Assembly (NCBI RefSeq): GCF_022809125.1
Contig: NZ_JALGBI010000004.1
Coordinates: forward strand, 37,003 to 101,002
Direction: 5' to 3'
DNA from: Variovorax terrae
GTDB taxonomy: Bacteria; Pseudomonadota; Gammaproteobacteria; Burkholderiales; Burkholderiaceae_C
Length of the DNA: 64,000 nucleotides
The position numbers and the translations under genes are program-made. Shown here in pieces: positions 25,919-34,962 of the stretch (positions within the stretch are counted from its first letter, which is position 1; the number at the start of each line of letters is the position of its first letter). The notes below the pieces were generated by a model. It made no database searches and was not told the origin of the DNA. It worked only from the letters and a program-made list of their open reading frames with translations.

Positions 25919-27094
25919 ATGAGAATCTCAAAGCTGATTTCCGGGGCGTTTTTGTTGGCGGGGGCCGCCGCCAGCCAGGCCCAAAGTCTTCCTGTATTCA
26001 AGATTGGTGTCGTGACTGCCGCCACTGGAGCGGCCGCGACAATTGCAGCGCCCGCCAATCAGGCGATCGAGCTGTACCGCGAGCAGCTCGCTGCGCTGAA
26101 GAACCTTCCGTTCAAGGTGGAGTTCATCCAGTACGACGACGCTTCGGACCCGACCAAGTCCGTCAACCTCGTTCGCAAGCTGATCCAGGAGGATGGCGCC
26201 GCAATGGTCGTCTGCTGCACCACCACGCCGTCATCACTGGCGGTCGCCAAGGTGGCGGAGGACGCGCAGACAGCCACTATCGCCATGGCCGCATCTGCCG
26301 CCGTTGTCGAGCCGGCGTCGGAAAAGCGGTACATGTTCAAGACGCCCATCACGGAGCGTCTCATGATCAACCATACGCTCGACTACATGGTCAAGCAGGG
26401 GGTGAAGACGCTGTCCTTCCTGGGCCTCGAAGACGCGTACGGTGAAGGCGGCTGGATCGAACTCAAGGCGTTGGCGGAAAAGAAGGGTATCAAGATCGTG
26501 TCGTCCGAACGATTCGCGCGGCAAGACACCAACTTCACGCCCCAAGCACTGAAGACGGTTCAGGCGAAAGCCGATGCAGTCTATATCCACGCTATCCCGC
26601 CGTCCGCATCCCTGGTGCACGAGGCGCTCAAGCGCGTTGGCTACCGTGGCCCCATCTACCACGGCGCAGGAGCCCCGACAGCCGCCTTCATCACTATCGG
26701 CAAATCGGCCGTGGAAGGTGCGATCGTGGGCGCGACGCCGATCACGGTCTACAAGGATCTCCGTGCAGACAATCCCCTGAGCAAGTCGATCGGTGAGTTC
26801 GTCAAAGCATTCGACGGCAAGTATGGGGCAGGCAAGGCCGAGATCTTCGCGACGCAAGGTTACGACGCCGTTGGCTTGGCGGTTGACACCGTCAAGCGCT
26901 ACGTGACTTCGGGCAAGAAGGGCGATCTGGCGCAAATGCGCAAGGACCTGCGTGACGAGTTGGAGAAAACCCATGAGTACGCCGGCAGCGTCGGCATCTT
27001 CAACTACACGCCGACCGATCACGTCGGCCTCGACAAGCGAACCCTGTTCCTAGTGCAAGTCAAGGATGGCCAGTTCCGCATGATCAAAGACTGA
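25919..27094 (+). CDS. Periplasmic substrate-binding protein, branched-chain amino acid type
   Basis: 391 residues from the ATG at 25919, chosen because a signal peptide follows at once (ISKLISGAFLLAGAAASQAQ); the upstream extension of the frame would cover the operator region. Mature sequence starts FKIGVVTAATGAAATIAAPA, and the block IQYDDASDPTKSVNLVRKLI is typical of the LivK/amide receptor group. It heads an operon with two permease/ATPase genes, a LivF-like ATPase and an amidase, so an amide or aromatic acid ligand is plausible. Confidence 0.92.
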   Translation: MRISKLISGAFLLAGAAASQAQSLPVFKIGVVTAATGAAATIAAPANQAIELYREQLAALKNLPFKVEFIQYDDASDPTKSVNLVRKLIQEDGAAMVVCCTTTPSSLAVAKVAEDAQTATIAMAASAAVVEPASEKRYMFKTPITERLMINHTLDYMVKQGVKTLSFLGLEDAYGEGGWIELKALAEKKGIKIVSSERFARQDTNFTPQALKTVQAKADAVYIHAIPPSASLVHEALKRVGYRGPIYHGAGAPTAAFITIGKSAVEGAIVGATPITVYKDLRADNPLSKSIGEFVKAFDGKYGAGKAEIFATQGYDAVGLAVDTVKRYVTSGKKGDLAQMRKDLRDELEKTHEYAGSVGIFNYTPTDHVGLDKRTLFLVQVKDGQFRMIKD

Positions 27095-27107
27095 ATGGAG
27101 GCTGGGA

Positions 27108-28136
27108 ATGGATAGTTCAACCGCCGTCTTTTTGGGGGTGGACGGCGTCACGAACGGAGCGGTCTACGCTCTGGTGGCGCTGTCTCTCGTGCTGGTGTAC
27201 ACAACCACGCGCGTGGTTAACGTCGCGCAGGGTGACTACCTCACGTTTGGAGCCTTGTCGTTTGCCAGCCTTGCAGCTGGGTCGCTCACGCCCCTTGTCT
27301 ATCTGGTGCTCGGAGCGGGTGTCGTGGCGATGGCCATCGACATGCGGCGAGCGATTACCTACAAGCGCAATCCTCTGGCGCCGTTGGCCAAGTATCTGGT
27401 CGCCGGCATTGTGCTTGTTGGTCTGACACTGTTGGCCAGCCGTTCCCAGTCCATGTTCTTGCAAATGGTAGCAGCTCTGCTTCTGGTGTCATCCATGGGG
27501 CCGGTCATTTACCAGTTGACCGTTGAGCCGAACCCGGGTAATCCACCGATTGTGTTGTTGACCTGCAGCGTCGGGGTCACTCTGATTCTCCATCCCCTGG
27601 GGCTTCTTCTGTGGGGGTCTGATTCGAGGACGGTCAACCCCATCAGCGATCTACGGCTCAGCTTGGGTGGGGTCGATTTGGCCATGCAATCCGTTCTCAT
27701 CGTAGGAGCCGCGCTCGTCATGACCGTCGCGCTGTTCGCCTTTTTTCGCTATTCGCTGCACGGGAAGGCGTTGCGAGCAGCGTCTATCAATCGAGACGGC
27801 GCGCTGTACTGCGGCGTACCCGTTGGTACTGTCGGCCGCCTCAGCTATTTCATCGCGGCCGGCATGTCCGCCCTGAGCGGCATGCTGCTCGCGCCGCTGG
27901 TTACTGCCAACTACGAGATGGGCTTCGCCGTTGGTCTCAAGGGATTCGTCGGGGCAGTGCTGGGAGGGCTGGTGACGTACCCGCTTTCCCTTGCCGGTGT
28001 TTTCGTGGTGGGCGTATTCGAATCCTTCTCCGCTTTCTTCAGCAGTGCATTCCGTGACGCATGGGTCTTTGCGCTGGTCATTCCGATTCTTCTCTGGCGA
28101 AACGCCAGCCACGGAGACGACCTCGATGAACACTGA
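27108..28136 (+). CDS. LivH-type ABC transporter permease
   Basis: 342 residues, with the LivH N-terminus VDGVTNGAVYALVALSLVLV and NVAQGDYLTFGALSFASLA. It is longer than usual, with an insertion of roughly 40 residues after membrane segment 3 containing the charged stretch DMRRAITYKRNPLAP. GGAGG precedes the start. It overlaps the LivM-LivG fusion gene by 11 bases. Confidence 0.9.
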   Translation: MDSSTAVFLGVDGVTNGAVYALVALSLVLVYTTTRVVNVAQGDYLTFGALSFASLAAGSLTPLVYLVLGAGVVAMAIDMRRAITYKRNPLAPLAKYLVAGIVLVGLTLLASRSQSMFLQMVAALLLVSSMGPVIYQLTVEPNPGNPPIVLLTCSVGVTLILHPLGLLLWGSDSRTVNPISDLRLSLGGVDLAMQSVLIVGAALVMTVALFAFFRYSLHGKALRAASINRDGALYCGVPVGTVGRLSYFIAAGMSALSGMLLAPLVTANYEMGFAVGLKGFVGAVLGGLVTYPLSLAGVFVVGVFESFSAFFSSAFRDAWVFALVIPILLWRNASHGDDLDEH

Positions 28137-29919
28137 CAACGCCGCCACTCGCCTTGCGGCACCAAGTCGAATGAATCGGGAGCGAGTCATCCTTGTTGCA
28201 ATCAGCGCACTGGCGGTCCTGCTCCTCTCGACCGCGTCCACCTACTACGTTGGCCTGGTTGCCGTGGTGGGGGTCAATGCCATCGTTGTGATCGGCCTCG
28301 CATTCCTGATGGCCACGGGTCAGATGTCCCTTGGCCATGCTGCCTTCGTCGGGCTTGGTGCCTATAGCTCGGCACTGCTGACCATTCGCTTGGGTATTCC
28401 AGTCGTGCTGGCCATCCCCATGGCGACCCTCTTGTGCGCATCGGTGGGATACGTACTCGCCAAACTGACGCTCCAACTGAAGGGCCACTACCTGCCGCTG
28501 GCGACGCTCGCCTATGGCATGGCCATTTCGGTCTGCTTCGTTGGCGCAATCGACCTCACTGGAGGCGCCTCTGGATTGACTGGCGTAAAACCCTTGTCCA
28601 TCTTCGGCTTTGCGTTCGATACCCGAACTACGGCCGTGCTGATCTGGATCGTCGTGGCGTTGCTGGTGATCGGCTATACGCGCGTCTATCGCGGCCGCGT
28701 TGGGCGCGCGGCCCGGGCACTCAAGAGCAACCGTGTCATGGTCAGCGCCTTCGGGGTCGACGTGCCGGCCACGAGAACCCGGATATTTGTGTTGTCCGCC
28801 GCGCTGGCTGGCCTGGCCGGAACTCTCTACGCTTGCTACATGCAATTCCTGAGCCCATCGACGTTCTCGCTCAACGCCTCCATCAATGTTCTGATCATGG
28901 CGGTACTCGGTGGGGTCGCGGGGCCATTGGGGGCCATTTTGGGCGCTGCCTTCTTCACGGTCATCGAACTGAGCGCGCAGTATGTGATCGCGAATGTCTT
29001 GGAACTTCCCGGTCAAGTCGAGACCATGCTGTTCGGCGCCATACTTATCATCATGCTGCTGAAGTGGCCCAATGGCTTGTTGTCGTGGGCGCGCATCGGT
29101 GAACGCCCCCCCCTGGAGGCTGACCCCGGTCATGCGGCCAGCGCGAGCCATCAGAAGCGGCCGGCGGCTTCTTTGGAGGCCGACAACGTCACCAAGAAAT
29201 TTGGCGGTCTCACTGCCCTCTCCGAGGTGAGCGCTGCCATCCCGAGCGGTGCCATCACGGGCTTGATCGGCCCCAACGGCGCGGGGAAGTCGACACTTTT
29301 CAATGTGCTGACCCATGTCTTCCCGGCCACCAGCGGATCCGTCACCCTCAATGGCAAGCCATTGCCGCTGACCAGCCAGGAGGTAGTTCGCCAAGGTATC
29401 GCGCGTACCTTCCAGCACGTGCAGCTAGTGCAGGAACTGGACGTGCTGCAAAACGTGCTGATCGGTGGGTATATCAACGGCAAGTCGGGACTGTTCTCTG
29501 CGGCTTTCGGACTCGACAAAGCGGAGGAAGCAACGTTGACGCGTGAAGCGCTGATCGCACTGAAACGGGTTGGCCTGCTTGATGTTGCACACACCAAGGT
29601 GTCGGAGCTTCCGTTGGGGAGTCAGCGTCTAGTTGAGGTGGCTCGCGCGCTTATGGCTCGGCCTTCATTGCTACTGCTCGACGAGCCGGCGGCAGGCCTA
29701 CGTGCTCCGGAGAAAGAACGCTTGAGCCGACTGCTGCAGTCGCTGCGCGACGAAGATGGCATGACAGTGCTCATCGTTGAGCACGATATGGAGTTGGTCA
29801 TGGGCTGCGCGGACTATCTCTTTGTCCTGAACTTCGGCACGTTGCTGGCGCAGGGCAGTCCCACGGAAGTTCAGTGCAATCCCGACGTGATCAACGCCTA
29901 TCTGGGGACTGAGGTATGA
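28126..29919 (+). CDS. Fused LivM-type permease and LivG-type ATPase
   Basis: 597 residues from the ATG at 28126, which overlaps livH by 11 bases; the frame is open further upstream but that part is inside livH. Residues 1 to about 335 are a LivM permease (GQMSLGHAAFVGLGAYSSAL). After a charged linker, residues from about 345 are a LivG ATPase with GPNGAGKST, signature LPLGSQRLVEVARAL and Walker B LLLLDEPAAGL. Permease-ATPase fusions of this kind are a recurrent variant of the family. The gene overlaps livF by 4 bases (ATGA). Confidence 0.93.
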   Translation: MNTDNAATRLAAPSRMNRERVILVAISALAVLLLSTASTYYVGLVAVVGVNAIVVIGLAFLMATGQMSLGHAAFVGLGAYSSALLTIRLGIPVVLAIPMATLLCASVGYVLAKLTLQLKGHYLPLATLAYGMAISVCFVGAIDLTGGASGLTGVKPLSIFGFAFDTRTTAVLIWIVVALLVIGYTRVYRGRVGRAARALKSNRVMVSAFGVDVPATRTRIFVLSAALAGLAGTLYACYMQFLSPSTFSLNASINVLIMAVLGGVAGPLGAILGAAFFTVIELSAQYVIANVLELPGQVETMLFGAILIIMLLKWPNGLLSWARIGERPPLEADPGHAASASHQKRPAASLEADNVTKKFGGLTALSEVSAAIPSGAITGLIGPNGAGKSTLFNVLTHVFPATSGSVTLNGKPLPLTSQEVVRQGIARTFQHVQLVQELDVLQNVLIGGYINGKSGLFSAAFGLDKAEEATLTREALIALKRVGLLDVAHTKVSELPLGSQRLVEVARALMARPSLLLLDEPAAGLRAPEKERLSRLLQSLRDEDGMTVLIVEHDMELVMGCADYLFVLNFGTLLAQGSPTEVQCNPDVINAYLGTEV

Positions 29920-30659
29920 CGATGCTGAAAGTGGATGCTCTGTCTGTTTCATATGGACAGGTATGTGCGGTCAATGGAATTTCTTTCAGCGTGAAAGAAG
30001 GCGATCTGGTCTCGCTCATCGGTGCGAACGGTGCAGGCAAGACGACGCTGCTCAAAGCGGTGATGGGCGCGTTGGTGGCTGACTCTGGGGACGTGTCCTT
30101 GGCGGGTGTTGCGCTGGGCCGTGCACCCGTGGAGGAGCGGGTGCGTCGCGGCATGTACCTGGTGCCGGAAAAGCGCTCTCTTTTCAACTCGATGACTGTT
30201 CAGGACAACCTGGAGCTGGGGACTTATGCCAATCGCAAGGGGCTCCACTTCGCCGAAGAACTCAAGCGCATCTACAAGCTCTTCCCCATTCTGGACGAGC
30301 GTAAGGCGCAGCTGGCCGGAACATTGTCGGGCGGCCAGCAGCAGATGGTGGCGATTGGTCGTGCACTGATCGCACGGCCCAAGGTTCTGCTGCTCGACGA
30401 GCCGTCAATCGGCCTCGCGCCCCTGGTGGTGCAGCAGATCATGGATGTCATCGTGGAGCACAAGCGCCAGGAGGGCTTGACGGTCGTGTTGGTCGAGCAG
30501 AACGCGCGGCTGGCACTTCGCGCAGCCGATCGTGCTTACCTGATCGAGATCGGCAAGGTCATCAAGGAGGGCACCGGCAACGAGCTTGCCAACGACCAGC
30601 AGCTGTCGGAGATCTACCTTGGGTCGGGCAGCCGGAAAAAGGAGGCCGCAAATGCATAG
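29916..30659 (+). CDS. LivF-type ABC transporter ATP-binding protein
   Basis: 247 residues. Walker A GANGAGKTT, signature LSGGQQQMVAIGRAL, Walker B LLLDEPSIGLAPLVV, and the LivF-specific EERVRRGMYLVPEKRSLFNSMTV. The start is fixed by the ATGA overlap with the fusion gene. Its last codons contain AAAAAGGAGG, which serves the amidase gene that starts at 30652, inside this gene. Confidence 0.94.
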   Translation: MTMLKVDALSVSYGQVCAVNGISFSVKEGDLVSLIGANGAGKTTLLKAVMGALVADSGDVSLAGVALGRAPVEERVRRGMYLVPEKRSLFNSMTVQDNLELGTYANRKGLHFAEELKRIYKLFPILDERKAQLAGTLSGGQQQMVAIGRALIARPKVLLLDEPSIGLAPLVVQQIMDVIVEHKRQEGLTVVLVEQNARLALRAADRAYLIEIGKVIKEGTGNELANDQQLSEIYLGSGSRKKEAANA

Positions 30660-32031
30660 ACAGCCGTATAGCGAGTTGCGAGCAGCTTATAGAGCAGGCT
30701 CGCTGTCACCCGTGGGTGTGGCCGTGTCTGCATTGGCGCATGCCGAGCAGGTACAGGAGCGTTTGAACGCCTTCGCGTTGATCGACCATGAGCGCGCGCT
30801 GTCTTTAGCATCGGCTTCGGAGCGGCGATGGATGAGCGGAAGTCCTCTGAGCCCCCTGGATGGCATGCCGATTACAGTGAAGGAGTTTGCGGCGGTAAAA
30901 GGCTGGGCCACGCGTCGCGGCTCGCTGGTCACGTCAGCTGATCCGGTGGCCCTGAGCGCTGTGTTTGTGGAACGGTTGTTGAGCTCGGGCGCAGTACTTC
31001 TGGGCAAGACGCGCGCCCCCGAGTTCAACTGGAAAGGTGTCACGGACAGCCCCGGTTATGGCATCACGCGCAATCCGTTGAATCCGAATTTGACCCCCGG
31101 AGGCAGCAGTGGCGGATGCTCGGCCGCGGTGGGCGCTGGTGTGGTTCGCGTATCGCTTGGCAGTGACGCGGGCGGCTCGGTTCGCATCCCGGCCGCGTTC
31201 ACCGGGACGGTGGCATTAAAGCCGACCTTTGGTCGCATTCCCTTGACGCCGCCGCCAAGCGCCTTCTTCAGCGTGGTCCATACGGGGCCGATTGGGGCCA
31301 GCGTTGCGGATCTCGCGGACGTGATGCAGGTCGTGAGCGGCCCTCACGCCGGGGACTGGTCTTCGATCGGCCTGCGTGAGGTCGCGTTCAATGCAATTCC
31401 TCGCGCGGCCGGACTGCGCATTGGGCTGCTCTCGGAGGCCCGGTGGGAAGGCAGTGACCCGGTAGTCTTGCAAGGCATGGAGGAAGTAGCGGCCCTGATT
31501 GCGGCGGCGGGCTTTTCGCTCAAGACCGTGGACTTCAACGTTCAGCGGGCGTCGCAGGTGGGGGCATTTTTCTATTCGCTAGGCTGTTGCGCCGCTGTGC
31601 AGGCTGTTCCCGACGCGCTGCGCAGCCAGCTTGATCAGGCGCTGCTGCGGTTCGTTGATCCGCTGAAGGACGCATGTGTCGACGATGTCCTGAAGATGCA
31701 ACAAGCTCGGGATGTGCTGGCAGGCGAGCTGCATGGGCTCTTCAACCACATCGACGTGCTAATGCTACCGACCCTGCCTATCCTGCCGTTTGAGGCAGGT
31801 CGAAATTCGCCCCGTGAATGGCACAGCGATGACTGGATGACCTGGAATCCGTTCACACCGGCATTCAACCTGACCCAGGCGCCTGCGGTGTCGTACCCGA
31901 TCTGGCCGCAAGGGGCTGCACTGCCTATGGGCGTGCAACTCGTGGGGGCCAGAGGGAACGACGAGATCGTTCTGGCGATGACTGCCTGGCTGGAGCAGCT
32001 GCGGCCGATCACGTTGGGCTCGCGGAGTTGA
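30652..32031 (+). CDS. Amidase-signature family amidohydrolase (copy 1)
   Basis: 459 residues. The Ser-cisSer-Lys triad of the family is visible: Lys77 in ITVKEFAAVKG, Ser152/Ser153 in TPGGSSGGCSAA, and Ser176 in GSDAGGSVRIPAAFTG. It overlaps the LivF gene by 8 bases and has an excellent ribosome site. Amidase-signature enzymes hydrolyse aliphatic, aromatic or peptide amides. Placement at the end of an ABC import operon suggests that the imported compound is an amide. A close paralogue, sharing most motifs, is encoded at 51065-52453. Confidence 0.93.
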   Translation: MHRQPYSELRAAYRAGSLSPVGVAVSALAHAEQVQERLNAFALIDHERALSLASASERRWMSGSPLSPLDGMPITVKEFAAVKGWATRRGSLVTSADPVALSAVFVERLLSSGAVLLGKTRAPEFNWKGVTDSPGYGITRNPLNPNLTPGGSSGGCSAAVGAGVVRVSLGSDAGGSVRIPAAFTGTVALKPTFGRIPLTPPPSAFFSVVHTGPIGASVADLADVMQVVSGPHAGDWSSIGLREVAFNAIPRAAGLRIGLLSEARWEGSDPVVLQGMEEVAALIAAAGFSLKTVDFNVQRASQVGAFFYSLGCCAAVQAVPDALRSQLDQALLRFVDPLKDACVDDVLKMQQARDVLAGELHGLFNHIDVLMLPTLPILPFEAGRNSPREWHSDDWMTWNPFTPAFNLTQAPAVSYPIWPQGAALPMGVQLVGARGNDEIVLAMTAWLEQLRPITLGSRS

Positions 32032-32096
32032 TTCCCGTTCGCGCTGTGCAAGCAGTCCCCAAAAGTCCTACCTAGTCCCGATATGAGGGCACTCAA

Positions 32097-32960
32097 ATGA
32101 ACCGTGTGCTTGGACGTGCGGCCTCTGGCATCTTTGTTGGAACAATGGTCATGAGCAGCGCCTTAGCTGGTTCTATCGCATACCTCGGGCCTGCGGGTTC
32201 GTGGACACATCAGGCATGCCTCGATCTTTTCGGTGAAAAGGATCTTGTGCCGCTTTCGCGTGAGGAGCTGTTCAGCGAGTACCAGAAGGGCAAGGTAGAG
32301 CGGGCCTGCATCCCCGTGACAACCTCAGTGGTCGGCGTTACCCCGTACATGGATGCGGTTCTTGACCTTCCGGACGCGATGATCGTGGCGGAGTATCCCA
32401 AGATGCTTGGCTACAGCCTGCTGGCCCGGCCCGGTACCAAGCGCGAAGATGTCACGGAGGTGCTGGCTCACCCGGTGGCATTCGAGGAGGTCAAGCCATG
32501 GCTTAATCGCGAGATGCCAAGAGTGCGCCGCACGGATGCTGCAAGCGGTGGCGCGGCAGCCCAGGCTGTGGCGAATAGCCCAGCGCTCGACAAAGCGTCA
32601 TTCGGTCCCAAGGTGGGTGCGTCGGTATACCAGCTGATCTCGCTGGTCGATGGCATCGAGGAAGGCCCGCACAACGTGACGCGGTGGTGGGTACTGGGGC
32701 GCAACATGCCTGCGCCGACGGGCAATGACAAGACGTCGCTGCTGGTCAATGCGTCGGACGACAACTTCGGTGCCGTCCTTGGTTCGTTCAACCAGGCTGG
32801 TGTGCAGGTGCTGACAGTCTATGAACGTCCCAGCAAGAAAACCCTCGATACACATCGCTACCTGATCGAGGTCGCTGGCCATGCCAAGCAGGGGAAGCTG
32901 TTGCAGTTCCTGCAGGCTCACGGCGACATTCGAATCCTGGGCTCCTACCCTCGGAAGTGA
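32097..32960 (+). CDS. Exported prephenate dehydratase-like protein with ACT domain
   Basis: 287 residues. A signal peptide (LGRAASGIFVGTMVMSSALA, ending near residue 24) precedes a PheA-type prephenate dehydratase fold: IAYLGPAGSWTHQACLDLFG, VERACIPVTTSVVGVT, and the catalytic-site motif NVTRWWVLGR in place of the usual TRF. A C-terminal ACT domain follows (LLVNASDDNFGAVLGSFNQA, then YERPSKKTLDTHRYLI). Prephenate dehydratase makes phenylpyruvate in phenylalanine synthesis. Export and placement after an amidase suggest another role, such as ligand sensing or a periplasmic aromatic dehydration. The gene starts 65 bases after the amidase. Confidence 0.82.
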   Translation: MNRVLGRAASGIFVGTMVMSSALAGSIAYLGPAGSWTHQACLDLFGEKDLVPLSREELFSEYQKGKVERACIPVTTSVVGVTPYMDAVLDLPDAMIVAEYPKMLGYSLLARPGTKREDVTEVLAHPVAFEEVKPWLNREMPRVRRTDAASGGAAAQAVANSPALDKASFGPKVGASVYQLISLVDGIEEGPHNVTRWWVLGRNMPAPTGNDKTSLLVNASDDNFGAVLGSFNQAGVQVLTVYERPSKKTLDTHRYLIEVAGHAKQGKLLQFLQAHGDIRILGSYPRK

Positions 32961-33004
32961 GGCTCGCGTGCGAGCGGCAAGGGCTGCACGACCAGGGATG
33001 CCGC

Positions 33005-33697
33005 TCAGGCGGCGTGCCGATGCTCCCGCGCGCGCCGGCCTTGGTGGCACATCCAGAAATGGCGTCCCTCGTTCAGCAGCACGCCTTCAGATTTCAACCT
33101 CGTGATCGTTCGAGTGACGGTGACGCGGCTTGTGCCCGTCAGTGCGGCCACTTGTCCGTGGGTAAGGGGGGTACGGATCCGGATGCCATCGCTGTCTTCG
33201 ACACCGTAAAGCTCTGCGAGCCGGCTCAACAGTTCCACAATGCGTAGATCCGGGCGAGGCGTCGCCAGGAACTGGATGCGCATACCCAGCACCCATTGCT
33301 TGACCGCCACGACCTCCATGAGGGCAGTGGCGAACTCTATGTTTTGCGGGAATGCCTTCTTCACGTCGGGGTAGTCGAACTCGATGAGCACGCACGGCTC
33401 CAGGGTCGTCGCGGTGGACATGCGTCGCTGCCCGGCCATGGCTGATCCTTCCCCGATCAAGGCACCAGAGCCCATCAATTCCAGGATGAACTCAGCGCCG
33501 TCATACTGGAAGATTTCGACCTGTACGCGTCCACTGACGACGAAGTAGAAAGTTGATCCCGCATCGCCTTGGCGATATAGCGTTGTTCCCTCTGGGGTCT
33601 CCCGTCGACACCCCAGATGTTCTGCTGCCACGAACACACCGGCGGCTTGGGCGTCCATGTACCAAGTTTCTGTTACGAGCTCATTGCGGGTTTCCAT
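33005..33697 (-). CDS. Crp/Fnr-family transcriptional regulator (1)
   Basis: 230 residues from the ATG at 33697; the longer frame has no ribosome site. Cyclic-nucleotide-binding fold (TTLYRQGDAGSTFYFVVSGR, LMGSGALIGEGSAMAGQ) then a winged helix with recognition segment THGQVAALTGTSRVTVTRTI. No cysteine cluster for iron-sulphur is present. It converges on the exported prephenate-dehydratase gene. Upstream lies a palindrome shared with the iclR/MBL gap, so it may be part of the IclR circuit. Its target may be one of the shared promoter motifs in the window. Confidence 0.9.
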   Translation of the reverse strand: METRNELVTETWYMDAQAAGVFVAAEHLGCRRETPEGTTLYRQGDAGSTFYFVVSGRVQVEIFQYDGAEFILELMGSGALIGEGSAMAGQRRMSTATTLEPCVLIEFDYPDVKKAFPQNIEFATALMEVVAVKQWVLGMRIQFLATPRPDLRIVELLSRLAELYGVEDSDGIRIRTPLTHGQVAALTGTSRVTVTRTITRLKSEGVLLNEGRHFWMCHQGRRAREHRHAA

Positions 33698-33766
33698 GCG
33701 TGGCACCTTTGAAGTGCAAATGCCTTGATGCATTCCCGGTTGCAGCGCCAAGCTGCCCTGAAATTG

Positions 33767-33781
33767 TGCAAATGCATTTGT
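33767..33781. promoter_or_regulatory. Operator candidate TGCAAATGCATTTGT upstream of crp-like gene
   Basis: Contains the perfect 12-bp palindrome CAAATGCATTTG (33769-33780), 70 bp before the crp-like start. It differs by one base from TGCAAACGCATTTGT in the iclR/MBL gap (34994-35008). A further GTGCAAATGC half-site is at 33714-33723. Confidence 0.6.
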
Positions 33782-33876
33782 AATTAACAAATATCACACA
33801 TATGTATCGCAAAATCCGTTCCAAGTGAACCCTAGGTTTCCCTGACGTGCACACGTCGCCGGAAGCGGGCGTCAAG

Positions 33877-33999
33877 TTAGCTTCCCGACCGGCGGGCACG
33901 AACTGCTGCGGCGAGTTCCTTTAGGACTGGAACAGTCTGTGGAAAGCTGAGGCAGGCGTCCGTGACCGAGACACCGTAGGCCAGTTCTTGATCGGTGCT
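33877..33999 (-). pseudogene. aroG: C-terminal remnant of 3-deoxy-7-phosphoheptulonate synthase
   Basis: The minus strand reads LAYGVSVTDACLSFPQTVPV followed by LKELAAAVRARRSGS and a stop (33877-33879). This matches the C-terminus of class I DAHP synthases, which end with a YGxSITDACIGW...LA.AV.ARR block. Homology fades a few codons upstream, and neither the barrel nor a start exists. DAHP synthase begins the shikimate pathway. The rest of the gap 33782-34137 shows nothing supported. Confidence 0.72.
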
Positions 34000-34137
34000 G
34001 CTCGATGGTTGTGGGAGCCAGCCCCATTGGGGTGGCTAGGTCGCGTAACGATCGGCTCGCAGGAGGCAGGCCTTTGGGGCCAGGGGGGCGGCCCGCGGCG
34101 ACTGTCTGCAGGGATTGCCGATTGCCGGCAGCGCTGA

Positions 34138-34944
34138 TCAGGGGCGGTGTCCCAACTGCCTCGATGCTTCTTGCGCCGAGTCTTTGACGGCTTGGGCCAT
34201 GGGAGACTCCCACGATGCGGAAACAAGATCCTCGCGTCCAAGCAGTGTCAGAACCAACACTGGCCGGCGCTCGTGGTCGAATATTGGGGCGGAGAAGGCA
34301 TTCACGCCCGGGATAGGCTTGCCAACAGCGCGCGTGCAGCCGTGCTGGCGCAACTCGTCACGTGCTTCTTGGATCTGCCCGTCGTAGGCCCGCACGTCGA
34401 AGGTGCGGGGGGCATCCTCGAAGCCCAAGGCCATGCCGGCCATGGCATCTGCGATCTGCTCCGAGCCTACGACGCCTGCAAATGCCCGCCCCGTTGCGGT
34501 TCCAAAGGGAGACATGACGGTTCCGGCGCGCATGGCCACGTGCAGGGGGTGGACGGCATCAATCATGCGTATGACCGTAGGCCCAAGATTTCCCCAGACA
34601 GCTACTGCGACCGCCTGGGCTGTTTCGGCCGCCAGAACTTCCGCAATGGGGCGAGCAACCTGAAGGGGTTCTAGCTGATGCAGCGCTGTTAGGCCCATTT
34701 GGAGTGCTGCAGACCCCAACGCATACCGCCCGCTCCCATCACCATCCTGCCGCACAAAGCCGAGCCGGCCGAAACTCACCAGATAAGGGTGTGCCCGGGA
34801 CGAGGGTAGGCCGGCTTTGGCCGCCAATTCCTTTAGCAGCATGGGTTCGGGGCTGGCCGCCAGAGCCAGCAGCAACCGGCCGCCTACCTCCACCGACTGA
34901 ACGGCGCGCTGCGACTTGAGGCTTTCTTCTTCTATTGGATTCAT
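34138..34944 (-). CDS. IclR-family transcriptional regulator
   Basis: 268 residues from the ATG at 34944; the frame continues to 35004 but that would pass through the operator region. Winged helix at the N-terminus (VEVGGRLLLALAASPEPMLLKELAAKAGLPSS) and an IclR effector domain (MSPFGTATGRAFAG, GKPIPGVNAFSAPIFDHE). It is divergent from the metallo-beta-lactamase-fold gene across an 87-bp gap with repeated GCAAACGC elements. It likely regulates itself, that gene and perhaps the crp-like gene. Confidence 0.92.
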   Translation of the reverse strand: MNPIEEESLKSQRAVQSVEVGGRLLLALAASPEPMLLKELAAKAGLPSSRAHPYLVSFGRLGFVRQDGDGSGRYALGSAALQMGLTALHQLEPLQVARPIAEVLAAETAQAVAVAVWGNLGPTVIRMIDAVHPLHVAMRAGTVMSPFGTATGRAFAGVVGSEQIADAMAGMALGFEDAPRTFDVRAYDGQIQEARDELRQHGCTRAVGKPIPGVNAFSAPIFDHERRPVLVLTLLGREDLVSASWESPMAQAVKDSAQEASRQLGHRP

Positions 34945-34962
34945 GTTGCAATTTTGACAAAA

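Noticed and set aside
28078..29418. Minus-strand open frame of 446 codons.
   Set aside because: Antisense to the LivM-LivG fusion, with composition typical of a shadow frame and no recognisable domain.
32962..32975. GCTCGC-GT-GCGAGC between the convergent prephenate-dehydratase-like and crp-like genes as a terminator.
   Set aside because: The stem is only six base pairs with a two-base loop and there is no T-run, so support is too weak to list.
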